Shown piece by piece: positions 28,700 through 37,070 of a stretch of DNA of 64,000 bases. Below the pieces are notes generated by a model that did not search any database, was not told where the DNA came from, and was given only the letters and a program-made list of their open reading frames with translations. Both the position numbers and the translations under genes were made by a program. The stretch is taken from positions 124,001 through 188,000 of the forward strand of contig NZ_CP133771.1 of the NCBI RefSeq assembly GCF_031348265.1, written 5' to 3'. The DNA comes from Streptomyces collinus. GTDB taxonomy: Bacteria; Actinomycetota; Actinomycetes; Streptomycetales; Streptomycetaceae. Each line of letters starts with the position of its first letter. The stretch's first letter is position 1.

Positions 28700-29250
28700 T
28701 CCTGGAGGGCTGCGGTCGCTGCTGCCTTGCGTGTGAGGGCCCGGCGGAGATCTTCGGGGGTGAGGACTTGGGCGTCGGGGCCGAAGGCGAGGAGGATTTC
28801 GGCGGTCGGCAGGGAGCGGACCTTGCCACACGTCGCTCAGTTCCAGTCCGGCGCGGCGCTGGGCGGGCTGGTCCAGGACGGTGGCGGACAGGGCGCGGTC
28901 GGTGCGGAAGAGGCGGGGTTCGCCGTCGTGGTCGGCTACGAGGTACCAGACGCCGGCTTTGTTGACGAGCCCGTGGGGATCGAGGGTGTAGGTGGCCACG
29001 CGGTTGTCGCGTCCGTGCCGGTAGCGCAGGCGCCGGTCGGTGAGGGCAGCCTGCTGGAAGGGGGCGAGGTCGGGAGCGTGCGCACTCGGCTTCGACCCCC
29101 GGTGGCCTCCACCGACCGGCTTGTGAAGCACATGGGGGAACTCGGCCGCAGCCTTCAGGAGCACGAACGCGCGGTCCTGCTGGTCTGCTTCATCTACGAC
29201 AACCCCCGGCTTCCAGGTCCGCCGGAGCAGCCGGCACGGCGAGGTCAAAG
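28700..29250 (-). pseudogene. WYL-domain regulator remnant
   Basis: The reverse frame reads LTDRRLRYRHGRDNRVATYT, then LDPHGLVNKAGVWYLVADHD and EPRLFRTDRALSATVLDQPA, the heart of a WYL domain. After ELSDVW the frame shifts; the other frame gives LPTAEILLAFGPDAQVLTPEDLRR, written here in part, the C-terminal end of the same family. About 60 residues between these are missing, and the N-terminal helix-turn-helix is absent. It is an internally deleted, frameshifted relic. Confidence 0.7.
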
Positions 29251-29355
29251 CACAGGTCGCCCCCAGGCGGCTGACTCCTCAGCGCCCCGTCCGCCCTGCC
29301 CCTGGCCACGCCCCGGGCGTGAACCGGCAGGTGAAGTCGGCCGGTGCCGGGCCGC

Positions 29356-29799
29356 CTAAAGGATCATGCAGGTGGTCGTGGCGTGGGCGATCAGTTTGCC
29401 TTCTTCGTCCAGCACCTTGCCTTCTGCGGTGGCGGTCCGGCGGCCGGCGTGAATGACGGTGCCCTCCGCTGTGAGGGTCTGGCCGTCCGTGCGGGCGGCG
29501 CGGATGTAGTTGACCTTGAGTTCGAGAGTGGTGTAGCCGGCGCCGGCGGGGAGGGTGGTGTGGACGGCGCAGCCCATGACGGAGTCGAGGAGGGTGGCTG
29601 CGATGCCGCCGTGGACGGTGCCGAGGGGGTTGGCGAAGTCGGGGCGGGTGTCGAGGGAGATGACGATGCGGCCGTGGTCGACTTCGTCGAAGCGCATGCC
29701 GAGCAGGCGGCCTATGGACGGGATGTCGGCGGGGCGTTCGGTCTGCACCCAGCGCATCAGTTCCAGGCCGGTCATCGCGGTGAAGTCGGTGGTGGTCAC
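29356..29799 (-). CDS. PaaI-type hotdog thioesterase
   Basis: The 147-residue protein has the PaaI hotdog motif: FANPLGTVHGGIAATLLDSVMG holds the catalytic region (His-Gly-Gly with an Asp on the helix). Strand ELKVNYIRAARTDG and a C-terminal LIAHATTTCMIL complete the fold. These enzymes hydrolyse acyl-CoA thioesters, often phenylacetyl- or other aromatic CoAs. It is the last gene of the minus-strand operon headed by the TetR at 33503, 57 bp after the oxidoreductase. Confidence 0.87.
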   Translation of the reverse strand: MTTTDFTAMTGLELMRWVQTERPADIPSIGRLLGMRFDEVDHGRIVISLDTRPDFANPLGTVHGGIAATLLDSVMGCAVHTTLPAGAGYTTLELKVNYIRAARTDGQTLTAEGTVIHAGRRTATAEGKVLDEEGKLIAHATTTCMIL

Positions 29800-29856
29800 G
29801 ATCAGTCTCCTTGGGTGGTGCCGGTTGCGCCGCTGCCGTGCGGGGCGAGATGTTCG

Positions 29857-32097
29857 TCAGGCGGGTAGAGGTGCGATGCGTGCGGGGACGTGCTTGTGCC
29901 AGGGAGTGCCGGCGATGGGGTCCCGCCAGGTGAGGTCGGTGAGTGTGTTGAGGGCGACGCCGGTGCGCTCGGTTGCACCGTCCGCGACGGGCAGGTCGAG
30001 GCCGAAGCCGTTGGGCAGGGCCGCGTGTCCCGGCTGCAGGCGGTCATCGATCTCGACGACCGCCTGAGCGGTGCCTCGTGACGTGGTGATCTGGGCGAGG
30101 GCGCCGTCGGCCAGGCCGAGTTGTTCGGCGTCGCGCGGGCTGACGCGCAGCGCGCCCTGCTGGTCGCGTTTGCGCCAGGTGTTGTCCCGGAAGATGGTGT
30201 TCGCGGTGGAGGCCCGGCGCTGGCCTGCGGCCAGGACGATCGGGAAGTCGTCGCTGGTGTGAACAGCTGGGGTGGTGTCCAGGTCGGCGAGAAGGCCGAG
30301 GAGTTCGGGGATGGGCAGGGGGATGCGGCGGCCGGGGTGGGGCACGTAGTTCCAGGCGTCGGCGTACTCGTCCTCGGTGAACGTGACGCCGGAGCGGCCG
30401 CCCAGCATGGCGTCGAAGAGGGCGTCGGCGCTTGTGTGTCCGGCCCGGCGCATGGCTGCGGGGTAGGTCTTGGCGATGCGCTGGGCGAGCGCCCACAGTA
30501 CGGCCGCGGGTCGGGCGCCTGCCGGAAGGGTGGGTCCGAGGGTTTCGTAGAGCAGGTAGGGCGCCATGCCGAGGAGCTTCTTGTCGAGTGCGACGACGGC
30601 TGCGAAGGCCAGTTTGAAGGGAGTGCGGCCGAGGCGGGCCGCGGTGCGCAGCACCGTCAGCGGGACGCGCGGGGCGCCGCCGAGTTCCCGTAGGAGGCGC
30701 GCGTGGATCTCGGGTTCGGGGAGGGTGCCGGGCAGCGGGTCGAGGAGCGGGGCGCGCAGGTGGAAGGTGTTGCGGGGGAACTCGAAGGCGAAGAAGGTGG
30801 CTTCCCATTTCTCGAACTGGGAGGCGGCAGGCAGGACGTAATCGGCTTGGCGGCCGGTCTCGGTCAGCGCGATGTCGATGACGACGACGAGGTCGAGGGC
30901 GGCCAGTGCCTCGCTGAAGGCGGCGGAGTCGGCCAGTGAGTGGGCCGGGTTCGAGGACTCGATGATCATCGCCCGGAAGCGTTCGGGATGGTCGGTGAGG
31001 ATCTCCTCGGCGATGACGTTGCACGGCACCAGGCCACCCGGCATGCGCGCACCGGTGACCGGGGTGCGGCGCGGGTCCGTGTCGTAGTGGGCCAGCGGGA
31101 CGACCCAGGAGTGGGGGTGCATCGCGCCCGGTTTCGCGAAGTTCCCGGTCAGCAGCCAGATCAGTTTGTTGAGGTAGGAGACGAGCGTGCTGTTGGGGCC
31201 CTGCTGGACGCCGAGGTCTTCATACGTCGAGACGCTGGAGGCTGCGGCGATCCGTCGCGCGGTGGTGCGCAGCAGGTCTTCCTCCAGCCCGGACACCTCG
31301 GCGCATCGGGCGATGTGAACGGTCTTCAGGTGATCGAGGACCGTGTCGGCACCGGTGGTTCGGGCTTCGAGGAAGGTGTGGTCGACGAGGTCTTCCTGAA
31401 CGAGGACGGCGAGGATGCCGGCCAGGCACCATGCGTCGGTGCCGGGTCGCACCTGGAGGTGGATGTCGGCGAGGTCGGCGGTCTCGGTACGTACCGGGTC
31501 GATGACGATCATCGTCCGGGCGGGATCCTTGGCGATCTGCTTCAACACCGTGCGAGCCCGCGGCACCCCGTGGCTCTGCCAGGGGTTCTTGCCGAGGAAG
31601 ACCGCGACCTCGGCGTGCTCGAAGTCACCGGCGGTGTGCCCGCCCGTCAGGTGGGCGTCGACCCAGCCCTCGCCGGTCTTCTCCTGAGCCAGTGCGTTGG
31701 AGCGGTAGCGGGCGCCGAGAGCGCGCAGCAGGGCGCCGCTGTAGGCGCCGCCGAGATGATTGCCCTGACCGGCGCCGCCATAGTAGAAGACCGACTTGCC
31801 GCCGTGGGTGTCGCGCACCGTCTTGAGCCGGGCGGTGATCTCGCTGATGGCGGTGTCCCAGTCGACGGGTGTGAAGGTGCCGTCCTTCTCCCGGCGCAGG
31901 GGGCTGGTCAGGCGGGTGCCGCCGTTTTGGTAGTGGTCCAGGCGCAGGGCCTTGTTGCAGGTGTAGCCGCCGGTGGCGACGTGTTCCTGATCGCCGCGGA
32001 TCTTGGCGAAGCGGCGGCCGTCGAGCTGGACCTGGATGCCGCAGTTGTTCTCGCAGAGGATGCAGGCGGTCTTGTGCCAGGTGGCGTCGGCTGTCAT
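29857..32097 (-). CDS. Molybdopterin-dependent oxidoreductase with 4Fe-4S centre
   Basis: The 746-residue protein belongs to the DMSO-reductase family. Its N-terminus carries Cys12-x2-Cys15-x3-Cys19 and Cys47 for a [4Fe-4S] cluster, followed by the molybdopterin domains (VFYYGGAGQGNHLGG, FLGKNPWQSHGVPRA, MIIESSNPAHSLADS) and a C-terminal dinucleotide-binding domain (LRVSPRDAEQLGLADGALAQ). The ATG at 32097 is the family start. No twin-Arg signal or redox subunit gene is adjacent, so it is a single-subunit cytoplasmic enzyme of unknown substrate. The operon context of a hydratase and a thioesterase suggests a CoA-linked or organic-acid substrate. Confidence 0.86.
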   Translation of the reverse strand: MTADATWHKTACILCENNCGIQVQLDGRRFAKIRGDQEHVATGGYTCNKALRLDHYQNGGTRLTSPLRREKDGTFTPVDWDTAISEITARLKTVRDTHGGKSVFYYGGAGQGNHLGGAYSGALLRALGARYRSNALAQEKTGEGWVDAHLTGGHTAGDFEHAEVAVFLGKNPWQSHGVPRARTVLKQIAKDPARTMIVIDPVRTETADLADIHLQVRPGTDAWCLAGILAVLVQEDLVDHTFLEARTTGADTVLDHLKTVHIARCAEVSGLEEDLLRTTARRIAAASSVSTYEDLGVQQGPNSTLVSYLNKLIWLLTGNFAKPGAMHPHSWVVPLAHYDTDPRRTPVTGARMPGGLVPCNVIAEEILTDHPERFRAMIIESSNPAHSLADSAAFSEALAALDLVVVIDIALTETGRQADYVLPAASQFEKWEATFFAFEFPRNTFHLRAPLLDPLPGTLPEPEIHARLLRELGGAPRVPLTVLRTAARLGRTPFKLAFAAVVALDKKLLGMAPYLLYETLGPTLPAGARPAAVLWALAQRIAKTYPAAMRRAGHTSADALFDAMLGGRSGVTFTEDEYADAWNYVPHPGRRIPLPIPELLGLLADLDTTPAVHTSDDFPIVLAAGQRRASTANTIFRDNTWRKRDQQGALRVSPRDAEQLGLADGALAQITTSRGTAQAVVEIDDRLQPGHAALPNGFGLDLPVADGATERTGVALNTLTDLTWRDPIAGTPWHKHVPARIAPLPA

Positions 32098-32188
32098 GCG
32101 CGTCGTCCCATCGTGAGTTCCGTGCCCTGACCGGTGGGGGCGGCGGCCCGGCGCGCTGTGCGGTGCGCCGGGGTCGCTGTGTGCGGCG

Positions 32189-32860
32189 TCAGCCGAGGGG
32201 GTCGGCGGTGTCGCGCAGGGCGGCCAGCGTGGGTCCGTACATACGGGCCTTGATGGTGCCGAGGGTGTCGCCGGCCTTGTTGACCTGGGCTTGCGCGAGT
32301 TCGACGGCGGCCGTGCGGACGGCGTCCTCGGAGACCGCGTGGTCGACGATGCCGGCGGCAGAGGCGTCAACTCCACCGTAGCGGTGGGCTGTGAGCATGG
32401 CCTGGTGCGCGGTCTGCGGGGCCAGCCGGGCCTGGATCAGGGCGGCCATTGGGGGCGTGAAAGGAATGTTGATGTCCGCCTCGGGCAGGCACCAGTAGCC
32501 GCGGTCCGCGCGCATGACGCGGAAGTCGTGGGCCAGGGAGAACATCGCACCGGCGGCGAAGGTGTGGCCCTGCAACGCGGCCACGGTGATCAACGGCAGC
32601 GACAGTGTCCGGGCGAACAGCTCGTGGACGGAGACGACGTAGTCCTGGTGCTGGTCGGCGTGGGCGAACAGCCAGTCCAGGTCGAGGCCGTTGGAGTAGA
32701 ACTTCCCCGTCGCGGCGGTGACCAGGGCCCGGGGGCCGTCCGCCTTCTCCACCTCGTCCAGGGCGGCGCCGACGGCGGCGAGCCAGTCGGGGTGGAAGCG
32801 GTTCTCGCCGTCTCCGAGGTCGAGGACGAAGACGTTGTCGTGACGCTCGAGTGTGGGCAT
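32189..32860 (-). CDS. Enoyl-CoA hydratase/isomerase-family protein
   Basis: The 223-residue protein is a short crotonase: GKFYSNGLDLDWLF (oxyanion loop with NGLDL), AALQGHTFAAGAMFSLAHDFRVM (second oxyanion glycine) and the LPEADINIPFTPPMAALI active-site region. The ATG at 32860 has GAGAGAG six bases upstream. The canonical catalytic Glu of hydratases is not clear, so isomerase, hydrolase or dehalogenase activity is possible. It lies 10 bases after the TetR gene. Confidence 0.83.
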   Translation of the reverse strand: MPTLERHDNVFVLDLGDGENRFHPDWLAAVGAALDEVEKADGPRALVTAATGKFYSNGLDLDWLFAHADQHQDYVVSVHELFARTLSLPLITVAALQGHTFAAGAMFSLAHDFRVMRADRGYWCLPEADINIPFTPPMAALIQARLAPQTAHQAMLTAHRYGGVDASAAGIVDHAVSEDAVRTAAVELAQAQVNKAGDTLGTIKARMYGPTLAALRDTADPLG

Positions 32861-32870
32861 GTCGACTCTC

Positions 32871-33503
32871 TCACTGTGGGTGGGACGGAGGGCCCTGATC
32901 ACTGCCCGGACCGGTGGCGGGCCGGTTTCGCAGCGCGCTGAGCAGGAGGTCGTGAATCTCGGTGGCGGCCGCTTCCAGCGCGGCGGTGCTCTGTTCGGCG
33001 CGGCACATGATCACGGCGCCTTCGACCGCGGCGATGATGAAGGCGGCCAGCCGCCTTCCCCGTGGTTCGGGCAGGCCGTGCCGGATGAACAGGGCCGCCA
33101 GCGCCTCCTGCCAGCGGCCGAACACCGCGGCTGCGGAGCGTGCCAGGTGCGGGGCCTCGTCGTTGGTCTCCACGGCCACCGCCACGATCGGGCAACCGGC
33201 CCGGAAGTCGCTCTCCACGAGGCGCTCGCGCCACAGGCCGAAGAACGCGTCGACCGCCTCCACTGGGTCGTCTGCCCGTGCGGCCGCGTCGATCAGGCCG
33301 GAGATGAAGTCACCGGCGAGCGCCACCGCCTCGTCGATCAACTGCGCCCGGCCGCCGGGAAAGTGGTGATACACCGAGCCTCGCGGGGCGCCGCTGTGTG
33401 CCAGTACCCGGTCGATGCTCGTCGCGCCGGCGCCGTACTCGCGCAGCAGCGCCGCAGCGCTGAGCACCATCCGCTCCCGGCTGTCACTCTTACGCGGACT
33501 CAT
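32871..33503 (-). CDS. TetR-family regulator heading the oxidoreductase operon
   Basis: The 210-residue regulator has an N-terminal TetR domain (MVLSAAALLREYGAGATSID, VLAHSGAPRGSVYHHFPGG) and a TetR_C_33/LmrA-like ligand domain (FFGLWRERLVESDFRAGCPI and VAVAVETND). The ATG at 33503 is chosen; a GTG at 33533 would add ten residues. It is the first gene of a four-gene operon with the hydratase, molybdoenzyme and thioesterase, and probably self-regulates through the upstream inverted repeat near 33640. Confidence 0.86.
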   Translation of the reverse strand: MSPRKSDSRERMVLSAAALLREYGAGATSIDRVLAHSGAPRGSVYHHFPGGRAQLIDEAVALAGDFISGLIDAAARADDPVEAVDAFFGLWRERLVESDFRAGCPIVAVAVETNDEAPHLARSAAAVFGRWQEALAALFIRHGLPEPRGRRLAAFIIAAVEGAVIMCRAEQSTAALEAAATEIHDLLLSALRNRPATGPGSDQGPPSHPQ

Positions 33504-33813
33504 GAGCTCACCGGCCCGATGGCCGCGCCGCACGCGACCGCGTGACCGACCGTCGCAGGTCGGGGCATACCGAACACGGCCCTTCTTCTCCTCGGACGAT
33601 GAGACGCCCCCACAGGGCTACCACGAAGTAACTTATGGTCTATGGCATAGAACATGCAAGGCGGAGAACATGCAAGCACTCGCAGCCCGGCGGCACACCC
33701 CCACAGGCGCCGCACCCCTGCGAGCCGGCCCCGAGCGGGGGTGATGACCCCGCCGAGCAGGTGTCGCACCGATGATCTAGAGTCAGCCTGCTCTTCCGGG
33801 GAGGGGATGGCGC
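33504..33813. other. Divergent promoter region
   Basis: It lies between the TetR operon and the DsbA-like gene. An inverted repeat CTATGGCATAG at about 33640-33650, with a neighbouring TATGG, could be the TetR operator. The right end holds GAGGGG before the ATG at 33814. Confidence 0.45.
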
Positions 33814-34550
33814 ATGGTGCGTGGGGGGCGTCGGGTCGTGTGGTGCGTTGCCGCGGTGCTGGCGTTTGCAGGCTGCGGGAGGACGGAGGTGCCGCCGGAA
33901 CGGCCGCCCGCGTTCTCGGGAGCGGAAGACCTGCCGGAGAAGCTGGGCGCGGACGGCACCACCATCACGGTCGCGATCCCGACGCGAAGGTGAAGGTGCA
34001 CCTGTACGAGGATCCGCGCTGCCCCTACTGCGAGCAGTTCGAAACCTCAGGCGGCGGCCCTCAATTGCGCAAGGCGCTCGTCGACCGCCGCGCGACGGCG
34101 CAGTACACCCTGGCCTCCTTCCTCGACGACCGGGTCGGCGGCAGCGGATCGAAGAAGGCGGTCAACGCACTGCGCGCGGCACTGGAGGAGGGCAAGTTCG
34201 TGGAGTTCCACGAGATGCTCTACCTCTACCAGCCCGAAGAGAGCGTCGACGGCTACACCGACGCCTACCTGCTGAAACTGGCCGGCGAAGTGGAGGGCCT
34301 GCGCAGCCCGGCATTCGATGCGGCCGTGAAATCGATGAAGTACCGCGCCTTCGTCACCGCTTCGCAGAAGGCCTACGAGCGGGCCGGAGGTACGGCGGAA
34401 CCCGAAGGGCCCGGCACACCCACCGCAGTGATCAACGACCAGCGGATCCCCGCGGAACTCGGCGACGTTCTTCTGGACGGCACCCTCTTCGCCCAGCTCC
34501 TGCAGCAGATCCATACCAATCCCTTGGAATGGGAGCACACCACACTCTGA
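33814..34550 (+). pseudogene. DsbA-like thiol-disulfide lipoprotein, frameshifted
   Basis: The ATG at 33814, after GAGGGG, opens a lipoprotein signal (VVWCVAAVLAFAGC, lipobox LAFAGC) that continues to DGTTITV and then stops at 33991-33993. The rest of the protein continues in another frame: DPDAKVKVHLYEDPRCPYCEQF, containing the thioredoxin-fold CPYC active site, then about 170 residues to 34550, including GPGTPTAVINDQRIP with the cis-Pro. One inserted or lost base near 33970 separates the halves. Intact, it would be a membrane-anchored oxidoreductase forming or shuffling disulfides outside the cell. Sequencing error is possible. Confidence 0.75.
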
Positions 34551-34731
34551 GCCCATCGCACCTCGCGGCCCGGGGCGCAGAGGACCAGAGGTTCGAGGCC
34601 CGCGTGTCAGGGTGCCGTTGCCGACCGGCGCCTGAAAGACGGGGTGTCCCGCTGACCGGTCCGGACGTGACTGCTTCGGCTCCTTGAGACCACGCACACC
34701 ATCGTGGCGGCGGCATGGACGGATGCCTGTC

Positions 34732-35151
34732 CTACCGGCCCGGCGACCGCACCCAGGGGGCGAAGCGCTGGCCCGGTGCCGCGTCCTCACGCCAGTACCG
34801 CAAGATCGTCTCCCGAACGATGTCGAGTCGTTCGGCGGCGATGAGACACGAGACGGGCTCCTGCCCGCCGGCATCGGCCTCGAATGCGACCACGACGGGC
34901 GGGTGTTCACCGAGGTGACGACCGGCCTTCTGCATCTCGTCAGGCGTCGGGGCGCGGAACGTCGGATCGTGGAAGCTCGTCGGGCAGCTGACGAAGACCG
35001 GATCGCCGAAGACCAGCTCCAGGCCATGCTGGTAGGTCAGGTCATGGCCCGCAGCGAGGCGGAGCTGCCCGGCGCTCCAGGCGACCACGTCCCAGTCCCA
35101 CCATGACCCTTCAGGGAGCTGGATCCCGGCATGCCGTCGTTCGCCGTCCAC
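34732..35151 (-). CDS. Hypothetical protein, 139 aa
   Basis: From a GTG at 35151 with GAGAGG upstream, the product reads GIQLPEGSWWDWDVVAWSAG, ELVFGDPVFVSCPTSFHDP and VSCLIAAERLDIVRETILRYW. It is a compact soluble protein with mixed strands and one C-terminal helix, no signal peptide, and no family that I recognise. Similar proteins seem scattered in actinomycetes. It sits between the DsbA-like gene and the steroid cluster with no sign of co-transcription. Confidence 0.6.
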   Translation of the reverse strand: MDGERRHAGIQLPEGSWWDWDVVAWSAGQLRLAAGHDLTYQHGLELVFGDPVFVSCPTSFHDPTFRAPTPDEMQKAGRHLGEHPPVVVAFEADAGGQEPVSCLIAAERLDIVRETILRYWREDAAPGQRFAPWVRSPGR

Positions 35152-35246
35152 TTGCAGCCTCTCATCAGTCGAACTGACCTCCACGCTACACAAGTTGGGG
35201 CGTCACACTGCAGCGAGTGGTATCCGCCGCAGTGCCGGTGTCCGCG

Positions 35247-36404
35247 TCAGAGGCGTTCGACGATGGTCACGTTGGCCTGGCCGCCGCCCTCGCACATCGT
35301 CTGCAGGCCGTAGCGGCCGCCGGTGCGTTCCAGCTCGTGCAGGAGCGTGGTCATCAGCCGGGTTCCGGTGGCTCCGAGCGGGTGGCCGAGGGCTATGGCC
35401 CCGCCGTTGACGTTGACCTTCTCGGGGTCGGCCCCGGTCGCCTTCTGCCAGGCCAGCACCACCGGGGCGAAAGCCTCGTTGATCTCGACCAGGTCGATTG
35501 CGTCGAGCGTCATCCCGGACTTCTTCAGGGCGTACGCGGTGGCCGGGATCGGGGCGGACAGCATGCGGATCGGGTCCTCGCCGCGTACGGAGAGATGGTG
35601 GATGCGGGCCCTGGGGGTCAGACCGTGCTCCCGGACGGCCCGCTCCGACGCGAGAAGCACGGCCGAGGCGCCGTCGGAGATCTGTGAGGAGAGGGCGGCG
35701 GTCAGCCGGCCGCCCTCCACGAGCGGCTGCAGCCCCGTCATCTTCTCCCGGCTGGTGTCGCGGCGCGGGCCCTCGTCGTGGGTCACGTCGCCGTACGCGA
35801 CCGTCTCCCGGTCGAAGCGGCCCTCGTCGATCGCCCGGATCGCCCTCAGGTGGGAGCGCAGCGCGAACTCCTCCATGGCCTCCCGGGTGATGTCCCACTT
35901 GCGGGCGATCTCCTCGGCGCCGAGGAACTGGTTGACCGGCCGGTCGCCGTAGCGGGCCCGCCAGCCCTCGGAGCCGGCGAACGGGCCTTCGGTCAGGCCC
36001 AGTGGTTCGGCAGCTTGGCGGGTGGCGAAGGCGATGGGGATCTGCGACATGTTCTGCACGCCGCCGGCCACGACCAGGTCCTGGGTGCCGGACAGGACGC
36101 CCTGGGCGGCGAAGTGCAGGGCCTGCTGCGAGGAGCCGCACTGGCGGTCGACGGTCACACCGGGCACCTCCTCCGGCAGCCCGGCGGCCAGCCAGCAGGT
36201 GCGCGCTATGTCACCGGCCTGCGGGCCGACGGTGTCGAGGCAGCCGAACACCACGTCCTCGACGGCGGCCGGGTCGGCGCCGGAGCGCTCCATCAGCGCG
36301 GTCAGCACGTGTGCGCCGAGGTCGGCCGGGTGGACGGCGGACAGCCCGCCGCCCCGTCGGCCGACCGGGGTGCGCACCGCTTCGACGATGTAGGCCTCGG
36401 CCAT
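35247..36404 (-). CDS. FadA6-like thiolase
   Basis: The 385-residue thiolase has the nucleophile in VDRQCGSSQQAL (Cys89), the His motif ALGHPLGATG near residue 340 and the second Cys in CEGGGQ near 370. KstR2-regulon FadA6 cleaves a beta-keto acyl-CoA from ring-opened HIP. Its place directly after kstR2 (39 bp) matches the mycobacterial order kstR2-fadA6. GAGGAGG precedes the ATG. It is the third gene of the ipdF-kstR2-fadA6 operon. Confidence 0.85.
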   Translation of the reverse strand: MAEAYIVEAVRTPVGRRGGGLSAVHPADLGAHVLTALMERSGADPAAVEDVVFGCLDTVGPQAGDIARTCWLAAGLPEEVPGVTVDRQCGSSQQALHFAAQGVLSGTQDLVVAGGVQNMSQIPIAFATRQAAEPLGLTEGPFAGSEGWRARYGDRPVNQFLGAEEIARKWDITREAMEEFALRSHLRAIRAIDEGRFDRETVAYGDVTHDEGPRRDTSREKMTGLQPLVEGGRLTAALSSQISDGASAVLLASERAVREHGLTPRARIHHLSVRGEDPIRMLSAPIPATAYALKKSGMTLDAIDLVEINEAFAPVVLAWQKATGADPEKVNVNGGAIALGHPLGATGTRLMTTLLHELERTGGRYGLQTMCEGGGQANVTIVERL

Positions 36405-36443
36405 GGGCGTCTCCTCCTCTGTGTCCGCGATGTGCAGGACTGC

Positions 36444-37070
36444 CTATGAGTCGTGCAGTGCGATGCCCTCCAGCACCATCGACAGGTACTGGCGGGCGAT
36501 CTCCTCGGGGCTGTGCCGGCCGCCCGGCCGGTACCAGGACGCTGCGACCCAGACCGTGTCGCGCACGAAGCGGTAGGTGAGCCGTACGTCCAGGTCGGGC
36601 CGGAAGACCTTGGCGGCCACTCCGCGCTCCAGCGTGCCCAGCCATGCCTTCTCGAACTTCTGCTGCGACTCGACGAGATACGCGAAGTGCGGCTGGGTCC
36701 CCAGGTGCTTGGACTCCTTCTGGTAGATGGCGACCGCGTCGAGGTGCCGGTCGATCTCCCGGAAGGACTCGGTCACAAGGGCCTCCAGGGTTTCCCTGGG
36801 GCCGAGTCCGGCGCCGAGTACGGCGTCGTACCGGGCCCAGAGCTCGTCCAGGAAGCCGGAGAGGATCTCGTCCAGCATCGACTCCTTGGAGTCGAAGTGG
36901 TAGTAGAGGCTGCCCGCCAGCATCCCCGCCGCGTCCGCGATCTTGCGGACGGTCGTGGCGTTGTAGCCCTGCGCGGCGAACACCTGGGCCGCGATGGCCA
37001 GGAGTTCCTCGCGCCGTTCGGGCGCGCTCACCGTGGTCTTCTTGTGGTCGCTGTCGCTGCTTTTCGGCAC
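36444..37070 (-). CDS. KstR2-type TetR repressor of HIP catabolism
   Basis: placeholder. Confidence 0.
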   Translation of the reverse strand: MPKSSDSDHKKTTVSAPERREELLAIAAQVFAAQGYNATTVRKIADAAGMLAGSLYYHFDSKESMLDEILSGFLDELWARYDAVLGAGLGPRETLEALVTESFREIDRHLDAVAIYQKESKHLGTQPHFAYLVESQQKFEKAWLGTLERGVAAKVFRPDLDVRLTYRFVRDTVWVAASWYRPGGRHSPEEIARQYLSMVLEGIALHDS